DNA from: JBCCSZ01 sp039199225 | Lineage (GTDB): Bacteria > Bacteroidota > Bacteroidia > Chitinophagales > Saprospiraceae | Assembly: GCA_039199225.1 (NCBI GenBank) | Contig: JBCCSZ010000265.1 | Location: forward strand, 1-10,963 | Reading direction: 5' to 3' | Length of the DNA stretch: 10,963 nt | Part shown: positions 1 through 6,811 of the stretch, one piece after another | How the letters are laid out: the number at the start of each line of letters is the position of its first letter | Position numbering within the stretch: the first letter of the stretch is position 1 | The notes under the pieces: model-generated | The model's database searches: none | What the model was told of the DNA's origin: nothing | What the model saw: only the letters and a program-made list of their open reading frames with translations | Translations under genes and position numbers: made by a program

Positions 1-1554
1 AACCTTCAAACCTTATTGGCAGAGATGTCCGTCATCATTGGACCCAAATACGGCCTTAAGTTTTTAGTCCTTGATACGAGCGGTAAACCCATAAAGGAGG
101 CTTTCATTCTGCCGAAGGGTCAAGCCGGCGAGCTGGTTACGGATGGGGATGGCTATGCCAGCATCGAATTGGAAAGAGAGCCCAGCGATCTCAACGTAAT
201 GGTGCAAGTACAGGCCAATGGATATACTCCTTCCTTACCGAAATTACTGAGGTTCCGCACAAGTGGAAAAGTCGATACCATCGTACTGGAGCGACAGCCA
301 GATGTTCCCCGGGACAAAGAGCCGGACCCAAATGAGGAAGATACCGATGTGGATACCCAAGACAATCAAGCGAATCAAAGTCAGCTGCAACAAGATTTGC
401 CTGTTGAAGATAAAGACAGTGATGGTGTTCCGGATATAAGAGATAATTGTCCGAATGTGCCAGGAGAAGAGAAAAATGGCGGTTGCCCCCTACAAGCAGA
501 GGTACGCATTCAATTTGCCAATGACAAAACCCGCGAGCCCATCAATGGGGTTGTTGTCAAGTATTCTCAAAGTGAATATTCTTTGGGAGCGGCAGGAGCA
601 GGCGAGGCAAAAGTAAATGGTAACAGAGCGACCTTTGATGTAGATACGCGCTACAATGTGGCTTTGGAGTTTGTCAAAGAAGGCTATCAAAATGTGGAGA
701 CTGTTTTCAGTCCATCCAAAGAGACGATTACGGTGGTCGACGGTAAGCCAGTGATCTCCTTGGCATTTTCTCTGGATTTGATTCCTCCGCCCAAGCCATC
801 TGCTGTTCCAGAAATGATCCGAATTCCTTCCGGAACTGCAACCATCGGCTGTACCAGCGAGCAACAGAATTGCCAGGAAGATGAAAAGCCTGTTAGAAAA
901 ATCCGAGTAACTGCCTTTCATTTGTCCAAACACGAGGTCACCAATGCCCAATTTGCCGCCTATCTGGATGATGGATTTCAAGATTCCAAATCCAAACGCC
1001 AATGGATGGACAATGTCGGCAAGTTGAACGTCGGTATTGAGCGGTATTATGAGGGTAAAAAGGAAAGAATCCGGCCGGTCAAAGGGCGCGAGACGGAACC
1101 CGTCGTACAAGTAAGCTGGGGGGATGCTCGAAGTTACTGCTCTTGGCTGTCAGGCAAAGAAGGTAGAAGGTATCGCTTGCCCACCGAGGAAGAGTGGGAA
1201 TATGCTGCGCGCGGTGGGGATCAAAGGTATCCAACCCAATACGCAGGGGATAATACCTTGGACAATGTCGGTTGGTATCAAGGCAATGCCAACGGCAAGG
1301 TCTACAACGTTGGTCTGAAAAAACCCAATCAATTGGGACTGTACGATATGTCAGGCAACGTTTGGGAATGGACCAACAGCGATTACATCGAAAAGACGAC
1401 GGATAAAGTTCAAAAGGGTACTGGAACGGCCAAAGGAAAAGTCATCCGAGGAGGTGCCTACAGCAGCAAGGCATATGGTTGCCGTACAGCCTACCGGGAT
1501 TGGATCAAGCAAGGGGGAAAAAACGGTACCATCGGCTTCCGTGTGGCGTATTGA
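1..1554 (+). CDS. SUMF1/FGE-like domain protein with TSP type 3 repeat, 5'-partial
   Basis: The reading frame is open to the first base of the window (N-L-Q-T-L-L-A-E before the first ATG at 25) and has no signal peptide, so the start probably lies upstream. Counting from the TTG at 16 (512 aa), residues ~10-95 look like an Ig-like carboxypeptidase-regulatory domain (motif GELVTDGDGYASIEL), followed by an acidic linker. Residues ~132-158 form a thrombospondin type 3 calcium-binding repeat (DKDSDGVPDIRDNCP), and ~160-255 a second Ig-like domain. From ~266 to the end is a SUMF1/formylglycine-generating-enzyme fold (RLPTEEEWEYAARGG, GLYDMSGNVWEW, IRGGAY, IGFRVAY). True FGEs carry two catalytic cysteines just after RGGSY; here that stretch reads RGGAYSSKAYGCRTAYR, so the pair is missing. 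As in the GldJ/GldK group of Bacteroidota, the domain is probably structural or ligand-binding rather than an oxidase. The domain call is firm; the cellular role is unknown. It converges on the next gene, with 8 bp between stop codons. Confidence 0.85.
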   Translation, partial: NLQTLLAEMSVIIGPKYGLKFLVLDTSGKPIKEAFILPKGQAGELVTDGDGYASIELEREPSDLNVMVQVQANGYTPSLPKLLRFRTSGKVDTIVLERQPDVPRDKEPDPNEEDTDVDTQDNQANQSQLQQDLPVEDKDSDGVPDIRDNCPNVPGEEKNGGCPLQAEVRIQFANDKTREPINGVVVKYSQSEYSLGAAGAGEAKVNGNRATFDVDTRYNVALEFVKEGYQNVETVFSPSKETITVVDGKPVISLAFSLDLIPPPKPSAVPEMIRIPSGTATIGCTSEQQNCQEDEKPVRKIRVTAFHLSKHEVTNAQFAAYLDDGFQDSKSKRQWMDNVGKLNVGIERYYEGKKERIRPVKGRETEPVVQVSWGDARSYCSWLSGKEGRRYRLPTEEEWEYAARGGDQRYPTQYAGDNTLDNVGWYQGNANGKVYNVGLKKPNQLGLYDMSGNVWEWTNSDYIEKTTDKVQKGTGTAKGKVIRGGAYSSKAYGCRTAYRDWIKQGGKNGTIGFRVAY

Positions 1555-1562
1555 GAGATTTC

Positions 1563-1913
1563 CTATTCCTTTTTTCTTTTGCGGCAGCGTTCTTTCCAAC
1601 GGCGTTTTGCCTCTGCCCTTTCTTCATCAGTCATGCTCATCCACCGCTCCCGCCTGGCAGCGCGCTTGGCCGCTCCCTGCTTGCGAAACCCACCCCCTGG
1701 CTTAAAACTTCCGAACAACAAGCGACAAAGTACCAACAAGCCTACCGCCTGCCAGTACTTGATTTGCTTAACGCCCAGCAAATCCGGCAACAAAGCATTC
1801 CACAACCACATCACAACTCCCCCTAATGCCAGTACAAATGCAGCTGCCACCGCTCCAAAGAACAGGAACTTCCCCGCCTTTTTCTTCTTGCTATAAGGTC
1901 CGCCGTAATTCAT
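1563..1913 (-). CDS. Small two-helix membrane protein, downstream partner of sigma factor
   Basis: This encodes a 116-aa protein starting MNYGGPYSKKKK. Residues ~16-42 and ~53-70 are hydrophobic helices (motif WLWNALLP at the end of the first, YWQAVGLLVLCRLLFGSF for the second). The cytosolic-type tail is strongly basic, with WMSMTDEERAEAKRRWKERC near the C-terminus. From memory, small proteins with this plan (two helices, a W-N-x-x-x-P motif, a WQAxGLLxLxRxLFG helix and a DEER/W-K-x-R-C tail) are commonly encoded beside ECF sigma factors in Bacteroidota; no function is established that I know of. An upstream ATG at 1979 would extend it by 22 residues, but the candidate -7 promoter box at 1928-1935 lies inside that extension, and the family-like sequence begins at 1913. 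Being downstream of the sigma gene on the same strand suggests a regulatory or membrane-tethering role, which is inference. Confidence 0.75.
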   Translation of the reverse strand: MNYGGPYSKKKKAGKFLFFGAVAAAFVLALGGVVMWLWNALLPDLLGVKQIKYWQAVGLLVLCRLLFGSFKPGGGFRKQGAAKRAARRERWMSMTDEERAEAKRRWKERCRKRKKE

Positions 1914-1927
1914 AATACTGAGTTTTG

Positions 1928-1935
1928 CAAAGTTA
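1928..1935 (-). promoter_or_regulatory. Candidate -7 box for the small membrane protein gene
   Basis: On the minus strand this reads TAACTTTG, an exact match to the Bacteroidota -7 consensus TAnnTTTG, 14 bases before the ATG at 1913. No convincing TTG -33 element is visible at the right distance, and the resulting leader would be under 10 bases. It may be a weak internal promoter or chance. Confidence 0.35.
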
Positions 1936-2066
1936 AATATAAGTTGATTTTTCCGCATGGTATTTTCGCTTGGCCACAAGCAATCAGTCGCTTTTCACCC
2001 GCTCCCCAAATCAGTATGCAATTTCCATCGATCATATTAGGCAAAGCACCATACACAATTTACTTT

Positions 2067-2106
2067 TCACCGCTCACCGCTCACCGCTCACCGCTCACCG
2101 CTCACC
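2067..2106. repeat. Tandem heptamer repeat (TCACCGC)x5
   Basis: Five perfect head-to-tail copies of TCACCGC (2067-2101) are followed by a truncated sixth copy, TCACC (2102-2106). On the sigma-operon strand it reads GCGGTGA. It lies in the 265-bp gap between the sigma-factor stop and the small membrane protein start. The plus-strand reading frame through it is low-complexity and not a gene. Confidence 0.9.
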
Positions 2107-2167
2107 AAATCACCCAGCCGCAGGCAATCACCAAATCACCTAGCCGCAGGCCAATCACCAAATCACC
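2107..2167. repeat. Two 26/27-bp direct repeats plus partial third
   Basis: Unit 1 spans 2107-2132 and unit 2 spans 2133-2159; each begins AAATCACC, contains AGCCGCAGG and ends AATCACC. They differ by one C/T substitution and one extra C. A third unit is cut off after AAATCACC (2160-2167). The units share the TCACC core with the adjoining heptamer array, giving 11 TCACC cores between 2067 and 2167, so the two blocks probably grew from one ancestral element. Confidence 0.85.
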
Positions 2168-2178
2168 TTCCCCCTCCT

Positions 2179-2754
2179 TCACTCCTCCAAAAACGCCCGA
2201 TACAAGCCCTCCAAACGCCCCCGAAGGTGCTTCACGGCATAGCGCTTGCGCGAGATCCATGTCTTGATGCTCTCTCCGGTCCGATCGGCGATCTCCTGAA
2301 ATGTTTGATCCTCTAGCTCATTCCACACAAAGGCATTGCGTTGGGCCTCGGGCAGTTCATCCAGTGCTTCAAAGAGGGTTTCCCAGAAGATTTCTTTGAG
2401 ATTTTCCATTTCCGGCGAGCTGGAATCGGCCATCAAGAGGTCTCGAAATTCCAGTAGGTCGTCGCCATCCTCGAAGCTTTGATCTTCCAATGATCCAGCT
2501 GTCTTTTTGCGGTAGCTATCCGTCACCCGGTTGCGGGCCACGCGAAACAACCAGCCAGATACTTGCTCGATGGAGTCAATATCAACCACCTTGCTGAACT
2601 GGAACCAGACATCCTGCAGAATGTCTTCAGCATCGGCATTGGAAGGCACCCGGCTTCTGATGAAGCGGAACAGCCTTCGGTTGTATTCCCGAATGACGCT
2701 CGTAATTTTATTTTCCCGTTTTTTGGTCATTGGCATCGTGGAATCGATCTTCAT
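2179..2754 (-). CDS. ECF-type RNA polymerase sigma factor
   Basis: This 191-aa protein is of normal length for an extracytoplasmic-function sigma-70 factor. Region 2 spans residues ~22-85: YNRRLFRFIRSRV, then the core-binding segment NADAEDILQDVWFQF, then the -10-reading segment VSGWLFRVARNRVTDSYRKK. An acidic linker (~86-118) follows, and region 4 lies at ~124-178 (LDELPEAQRNAF, then the helix-turn-helix TFQEIADRTGESIKTWISRK). It would direct core RNA polymerase to a subset of promoters. Other in-frame ATGs lie at 2736 and 2730; the conserved part starts after all three, so the exact start is uncertain. No anti-sigma gene of a standard type is adjacent. The next gene on the strand is the small membrane protein at 1563-1913, which may play a related role (inference). 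It is divergent from trpS. Confidence 0.92.
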   Translation of the reverse strand: MKIDSTMPMTKKRENKITSVIREYNRRLFRFIRSRVPSNADAEDILQDVWFQFSKVVDIDSIEQVSGWLFRVARNRVTDSYRKKTAGSLEDQSFEDGDDLLEFRDLLMADSSSPEMENLKEIFWETLFEALDELPEAQRNAFVWNELEDQTFQEIADRTGESIKTWISRKRYAVKHLRGRLEGLYRAFLEE

Positions 2755-2826
2755 TGCTAAGGAAGACGAACGAGCTGGAATTTTACTTTAAAAAAAGCTT
2801 TTTAATTTCTTTTTGCGCATCGAAAC

Positions 2827-2875
2827 TTGGATCAAATAGGTATTTTCCCTCCTCGATAGGGCTATTTTGGATCAA
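2827..2875. promoter_or_regulatory. Repeat-rich segment between sigma gene and trpS
   Basis: Two identical TTGGATCAA sites lie at 2827-2835 and 2867-2875, 40 bp apart. Between them are nested inverted repeats: AAATAG (2834-2839) with CTATTT (2862-2867), and CCCT (2847-2850) with AGGG (2858-2861). The arrangement resembles a pair of regulator sites flanking a cruciform or hairpin, but no regulator is recognised. Confidence 0.35.
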
Positions 2876-2882
2876 TTATATT

Positions 2883-2890
2883 TAATTTTG
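2883..2890 (+). promoter_or_regulatory. trpS: Candidate -7 box of the trpS promoter
   Basis: TAATTTTG matches the Bacteroidota TAnnTTTG consensus exactly. The nearest upstream TTTG (2866-2869) is only 13 bp away, shorter than the usual 17-23 bp, so the -33 element is uncertain. Transcription from here would give a leader of roughly 95 bases before the ATG at 2990. Confidence 0.45.
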
Positions 2891-2910
2891 GCCTCTTTTA
2901 ATGCAAGACC

Positions 2911-2951
2911 AGACAATTGTCTCACCCTTGGATGGAATGATAATTGTCTCT
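2911..2951 (+). promoter_or_regulatory. Palindrome plus repeated half-site in the trpS leader
   Basis: AGACAATTGTCT (2911-2922) is a perfect 12-bp palindrome. Its right half recurs as AATTGTCTC at 2942-2950, 27 bp downstream. Both lie between the candidate -7 box and the trpS start. They could be a protein-binding site or mRNA structure; no known riboswitch or T-box elements are visible. Confidence 0.35.
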
Positions 2952-2989
2952 CATGTGTTCTACGTTTATCATTTTTTAAAAAACCGACC

Positions 2990-3967
2990 ATGTCTACCAA
3001 GAAAAGAGTCCTGACGGGCATTACCAGTTCTGGCAAACCGCACATCGGCAACATATTGGGGGCCGTTCTGCCCGCTATAGAACTGTCGAAGAATGCCGAT
3101 ATTGAATCCCTTTTCTTCATCTCAGATTTCCATTCGCTGACCACCATCAAGGATGCTGACAACCGCAGAGATTTTCGCAATGCCATCGCCGCCACTTGGT
3201 TGGCCTTTGGGTTCGACTATGAGTCCAACCTGTTTTACCGCCAGTCCAAGGTGCCGCAGGTGGCAGAGCTTACTTGGTACCTGAATTGCTTTACGCCTTT
3301 TCCAATGTTGCAAAACGCCCACGCTTTCAAGAGCAAGGCGGAGAATCTTTCAGATGTCAATGCTGGACTGTTTACTTACCCGGTGCTGATGGCTGCCGAT
3401 ATTTTGCTGTACGATGCGCATGTTGTGCCAGTAGGCAAAGACCAAAAACAACACATTGAGATTGCTCGGGACATTGGACGCTCTTTCAATCATCATTATG
3501 GGGAAGTATTCGTGATTCCGGAGGCGAGTATTCAGGAAAACGTGATGATGGTGCCAGGAACGGATGGTCGGAAGATGAGTAAGTCTTACAACAACTACAT
3601 CGATATGATGGCGCCCAAGAAGCAGCTGAAGAAACAAATCTACAGCATTGTAACGGATGCCACGCCTTTGGAGGATCCCAAGGACCCTGATTCTTGCTTG
3701 GTTTATCAATTGTATGAGCTGATTGCCGATCCTTCAGATGTTCAGGGCATGCGCGAAAGCTTGCTCAAAGGTGGCTATGGTTATGGCCATGCGAAGGGAG
3801 CTTTGCTGGAAGAAATCCTGACCCGTTTTGCCAAGGAGCGCGAATTGTTCCATTTCTATATGGAAAATACCGATAAGCTGGAAGAGGCCCTCAGCATCGG
3901 TGAAGAAAAGGCAAGTGAAATTGCCAACGCAAAGCTCAAGCAGGTCCGGGAGTTGTTGGGTTACTAA
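2990..3967 (+). CDS. trpS: Tryptophan--tRNA ligase
   Basis: The cytosolic class I aminoacyl-tRNA synthetase that activates tryptophan with ATP and loads it onto tRNA-Trp. The protein is 325 aa, normal for bacterial TrpRS. The HIGH-type motif is GITSSGKPHIGN (residues ~10-21) and the KMSKS loop is in GTDGRKMSKSYNN. The typical specificity segments YPVLMAADILLYDA and VPVGKDQKQHIE are intact, as is WYLNCFTPFPMLQNAH. The frame is open back to 2867, but conserved TrpRS sequence begins with MSTKKRVLTG at 2990. The 41 extra residues (DQLYLILASF...) do not look like a domain, so the 2990 ATG is chosen. It is transcribed alone, divergent from the sigma gene and insulated by a strong terminator. No key residue appears to be lost. 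Confidence 0.97.
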   Translation: MSTKKRVLTGITSSGKPHIGNILGAVLPAIELSKNADIESLFFISDFHSLTTIKDADNRRDFRNAIAATWLAFGFDYESNLFYRQSKVPQVAELTWYLNCFTPFPMLQNAHAFKSKAENLSDVNAGLFTYPVLMAADILLYDAHVVPVGKDQKQHIEIARDIGRSFNHHYGEVFVIPEASIQENVMMVPGTDGRKMSKSYNNYIDMMAPKKQLKKQIYSIVTDATPLEDPKDPDSCLVYQLYELIADPSDVQGMRESLLKGGYGYGHAKGALLEEILTRFAKERELFHFYMENTDKLEEALSIGEEKASEIANAKLKQVRELLGY

Positions 3968-3979
3968 AAAAACTAAAAG

Positions 3980-4038
3980 CCCCTCATTCTATTCAGCGAT
4001 TCCTTCTTTTGAAAGGTATCAACCATTAGAATGAGGGG
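3980..4038. terminator. Bidirectional intrinsic terminator
   Basis: A perfect 12-bp inverted repeat, CCCCTCATTCTA (3980-3991) and TAGAATGAGGGG (4027-4038), starts 12 bases after the trpS stop. The 35-base loop holds a small inner hairpin (CCTTC/GAAAGG). It is followed on the plus strand by TTGTTTTTCT and on the minus strand by CTTTTAGTTTTTTT, so it can end transcription of trpS and of the convergent gene at 4058-4999. Confidence 0.88.
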
Positions 4039-4057
4039 ATTGTTTTTCTAGTGAGTT

Positions 4058-4999
4058 TTATTGTGGATTCTCCCTAACGACTTTATGCGTAATGGCGCCT
4101 CGTCTGGTTTGTATCCGAAGAAAATACAGTCCTGCCTTTTGTCCATCCAATGAAAGTCTGGTCTGAGAGGCATCCGGCTCCGACTGCAGCAACAGTCGCC
4201 CATCTGTATCGTATAGCTCAATGGCTTGTATCGCAGCTTCGGATTCTATAAACAAGCTGCCGTCCGTTGGATTGGGATACAACTCCGTTCGGAAAAGTGT
4301 TCGTTCAGCTGTGCTGTTTAATGGGTCGCCCGCATCACAATCTTCTGTAGAAAACATGGTATCCATCACCCCATCGGAATAACAACGCAGATAGCCAAAG
4401 CAACCTGCCAGGCATTGAATACAATAGGACCCTAGGAGTCCGTCCCTACGGCGACCAATCCTTTCTACAATCCTATCTTCGCCAGGTGCACCCCAGCAAT
4501 GGTCTATATCATTTGGGTTTTCTAACGTCTGGGGAAACAGCACTTTTAGCGTCTGTCCATCAACAGTCATCGTTTCAACAGAATCAATAATGGCGACATG
4601 ATCGTAAAGATCGTACTCCTTGTTTCGATTGCAGGAAACGTCGTAATAGTATTGGTTTTTAGGTACGGAATAGCGAAAGGTATCGCCCTTTTCCAAGTTG
4701 AAATCAAACAGCAATTTGAAGGTTCCCTCTTCGTAGAAATAAACCTGATTGTTGCTTTCGTGTATGTACAGATAGGCAGAATCTTGTACAATGCTATTGT
4801 GTGAATTTTCCAAAATGGTGGTGTACTTTCCATCGATCATTGTGTCGCGAACAGCTTCTATTTTGATGTAGCCATTTTGACACGAAAAGGAGTAATCCTG
4901 ATAGTACCAGGTCGCTCCCAAAGGAGCGAAATTTTGACCATCGGCATGGATGTAGAAAGCGAAAATAAATGCGGTGAAGAGGAGGTAAAATTTTTGCAT
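4058..4999 (-). CDS. T9SS type A sorting domain protein, cysteine-rich, unknown function
   Basis: This encodes a 313-aa exported protein. Residues 1-21 are a signal peptide (KFYLLFTAFIFAFYIHADG). The mature part begins with the GATWYYQDYSF motif common in secreted Bacteroidota proteins of unknown function. Eight cysteines (C40, C123, C168, C193, C196, C200, C206, C221) fit disulfide-bonded extracellular protein; four are clustered in 193-206. Residues ~234-310 are a type A T9SS sorting domain: LYPNPTDGSLFIE, IELYDTDGRLL, then GLYFLRIQTRRG and a basic end. It should be moved across the outer membrane and either anchored or released after tail cleavage. I recognise no enzymatic domain. It lies 150 bp downstream of the arylsulfotransferase pair on the same strand and might be read through from that promoter, but a hairpin intervenes. 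Confidence 0.85.
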   Translation of the reverse strand: MQKFYLLFTAFIFAFYIHADGQNFAPLGATWYYQDYSFSCQNGYIKIEAVRDTMIDGKYTTILENSHNSIVQDSAYLYIHESNNQVYFYEEGTFKLLFDFNLEKGDTFRYSVPKNQYYYDVSCNRNKEYDLYDHVAIIDSVETMTVDGQTLKVLFPQTLENPNDIDHCWGAPGEDRIVERIGRRRDGLLGSYCIQCLAGCFGYLRCYSDGVMDTMFSTEDCDAGDPLNSTAERTLFRTELYPNPTDGSLFIESEAAIQAIELYDTDGRLLLQSEPDASQTRLSLDGQKAGLYFLRIQTRRGAITHKVVRENPQ

Positions 5000-5093
5000 C
5001 TTCAGATAGATTTTAATCCAGTAGCGCGTTTCATTGGCTACGGATCGGGTTAAAAAATCTACTGGTATTTTTTGTGAGTTTTATTCAATTCAA

Positions 5094-5137
5094 GTTGCGA
5101 CTCACTCCCCTAAAGCTTTAAAGGAGCGAATCGTAAC
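5094..5137 (-). terminator. Imperfect hairpin behind the arylsulfotransferase pair
   Basis: 15-base arms at 5094-5108 and 5123-5137 enclose a 14-base loop containing the palindrome TAAAGCTTTA (5111-5120). In minus-strand RNA the stem has one A-C mismatch and two G-U pairs; in plus-strand RNA it has two mismatches and one G-U, so it folds better in the minus orientation. It lies 12 bases past the stop of the minus-strand gene ending at 5150. No strong U tract follows, so it may be an attenuator or mRNA-stability element rather than a full terminator. Confidence 0.45.
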
Positions 5138-5149
5138 TGGAATTAATTC

Positions 5150-6811
5150 TTATCGCTGTAGGACCAATTTCTTGATCCACTTATTGTCAATGATTACAAA
5201 GTAAATATTGGCTTCGAGGCTGCTGACATCCAAGTATTTCATGCCGCCATTGCCTCTTTCCAAAATACGGGTTCTCCCCAGCATATCAGTGACCTTGATG
5301 TCGATGATCTCCCCAGTATTCCAAGTCAAATGAATAAAGCCATTACTTGGGTTGGGGTAGAGGGCAAAGTCGTACTCCTCTGGGAAATTCACAGAGGTTA
5401 TTTTATTGCAAAAGTCTTCTTCTGGTTCCAATTCGATGTAGCCGGAAGGCGTCAAATCGCGATTGTCAAAAGCGCTGTATTCCGGCGGATACCGAAAGGC
5501 CCGGAAGGTCAGGTTATCATTCAACACCAGGCTGTCTCCTTGGGTGACACTGGCACCTCTTTTCAGCGGCGTTACATATTCCCACACAATCTCATTGCTA
5601 GGCGTCAACTCGAAAATATAGCCTTGTCGGCCACTGCAAATCAAGGTGTTGCCATTGGGTAGTAATTGCGCGCTAGACAATCCGGTAGAGTAGACGGCTG
5701 TCGTATCGGGATGATAAATGGTATTGGTAAATTCATAAGGCGGCCAGGTACCATCGAAAGGCTCATAATCGGTGATGTACATATTCCAGGGAGCCTCAAA
5801 AATTTCGACAGTTGAAAAGTCGGGACCGACCCGATTGTTGAAACAAACCATGTGACCGGCGAATGGATGATTGTCCGGTAGAAATTCGTTTGCCCAATGC
5901 GTATCGTGTTGGTAGAATAAAATTTGATCGTCGGCATCCCCTTTTTTGTAAGCCTGTTGATTGCCTACTCGGTACAACAAATCTCCTCCTTTGTTGGAGC
6001 GCCCACCATTGGAAGAAGCGGCCTGGGCCGTAGTTGTCGAATGATCGATGACCCAAATTTCGTGAAACTGCGGTACACTGATCATCACTTGATTGAGTTC
6101 ATTGTTGAAGTCGATGGCGTTGGAATGCATCCAGTCTGCCTTGGCATCATTGGTATCCCAATTGAGGTCGATCAACTCGGGATGCTCACTGACCACACCG
6201 TAGTTTTGCTTCGTACTATCAAAATCTTGAATCAAATGATCCCAGGCGTACCATTCCCAAACGATCTCGTCGTTTGTAGGATTGATCTCAAATAAGTAAT
6301 CGGGCCACAAGACCGTCTGATTGAGCAAGTCGGGTCGACGGCCGGCGGCAATGGCTTCGGCATTGGTCTTCCGCTCCCAGGCCAACATGAGGATGTTGCC
6401 ATTTGGAAGGGGCTCAATGTCGTGGTGCAAGCGGGCATCGGCATTGTTGAGCTCGTAAGACCACAGTAGCTGGTTGTCCCAATCGCGGATTTCTACGATG
6501 GCACCACCACCTCCGGCCCAGATGGAATCTCCGGCAATAGAGGCATTGCGCTTGGTTTTGATAAGGCGGCCATCGTCCATCAGATAGGCCGTATTACCTG
6601 GGCGAAAGTTGCTGGAGTCTGGCCATTCGTGGACAATCTCTCCACAATTATCCAGCAGAAATACGCTGGGTTGGTTGTGTGGATAGATCAAGGTGTAGCC
6701 TTGATAAGAGCGTGTAATGTCATAACTCAGCAACCCTACTGTATTATCCTGAGCAACCATTTGAAAGCTGAAAAGAAATAAAAAGAAAACAGGTAAAAAA
6801 TTCCGAATCAT
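5150..6811 (-). CDS. Secreted arylsulfotransferase-like beta-propeller protein, T9SS type A tail
   Basis: This encodes 553 aa, with a signal peptide at 1-20 (MIRNFLPVFFLFLFSFQMVA). Residues ~28-445 show the repeated propeller signatures of the arylsulfotransferase (ASST) family: LLDNCGEIVHEWP (~52-64), LHHDIEPLPNGNILML (~128-143), YLFEINPTNDEIVWEW, DWMHSNAIDFN (~226-236), IDHST, FYQHDTHW (~299-306), SSAQLLPNGNTLI (~379-391) and FELTPSNEIVWEYV. Characterised ASSTs move sulfate between phenolic compounds through a sulfo-histidine; conserved histidines here (H129/H130, H229, H257, H302, H305) make activity plausible, but which is catalytic cannot be told from this sequence. Residues ~470-552 are a type A T9SS tail (LYPNPSNGFIHLTW, VTDMLGRTRI, ANIYFVII). 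Its ATG overlaps the stop of the upstream paralog in ATGA, implying coupled translation. Substrate and true reaction are unknown. Confidence 0.85.
   Translation of the reverse strand: MIRNFLPVFFLFLFSFQMVAQDNTVGLLSYDITRSYQGYTLIYPHNQPSVFLLDNCGEIVHEWPDSSNFRPGNTAYLMDDGRLIKTKRNASIAGDSIWAGGGGAIVEIRDWDNQLLWSYELNNADARLHHDIEPLPNGNILMLAWERKTNAEAIAAGRRPDLLNQTVLWPDYLFEINPTNDEIVWEWYAWDHLIQDFDSTKQNYGVVSEHPELIDLNWDTNDAKADWMHSNAIDFNNELNQVMISVPQFHEIWVIDHSTTTAQAASSNGGRSNKGGDLLYRVGNQQAYKKGDADDQILFYQHDTHWANEFLPDNHPFAGHMVCFNNRVGPDFSTVEIFEAPWNMYITDYEPFDGTWPPYEFTNTIYHPDTTAVYSTGLSSAQLLPNGNTLICSGRQGYIFELTPSNEIVWEYVTPLKRGASVTQGDSLVLNDNLTFRAFRYPPEYSAFDNRDLTPSGYIELEPEEDFCNKITSVNFPEEYDFALYPNPSNGFIHLTWNTGEIIDIKVTDMLGRTRILERGNGGMKYLDVSSLEANIYFVIIDNKWIKKLVLQR

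Noticed and set aside
490..1110. Minus-strand open frame of 206 codons inside the SUMF1-like gene
   Set aside because: It is antisense to a well-supported coding region and has no recognisable domain or signal sequence.
2107..2167. Possible small CRISPR array from the 26/27-bp direct repeats
   Set aside because: The units are adjacent with no spacers, share a core with the simple heptamer repeat, and no cas gene is in the window.
1944..2267. Plus-strand open frame of 107 codons across the repeat block
   Set aside because: Its sequence is just the translated repeats (SPLTAH units) plus the antisense of the sigma gene; it has no domain and no start signal.
2867..2989. N-terminal extension of TrpRS
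   Set aside because: It relies on an ATG before the promoter-like box at 2883, adds 41 residues unlike any TrpRS domain, and the enzyme is complete from 2990.
2901..3014. Tryptophan leader peptide or attenuator before trpS
   Set aside because: The only short frame in the leader (start at 2901, 37 codons) contains no tryptophan codon, and no T-box sequence or terminator/antiterminator pair is visible.
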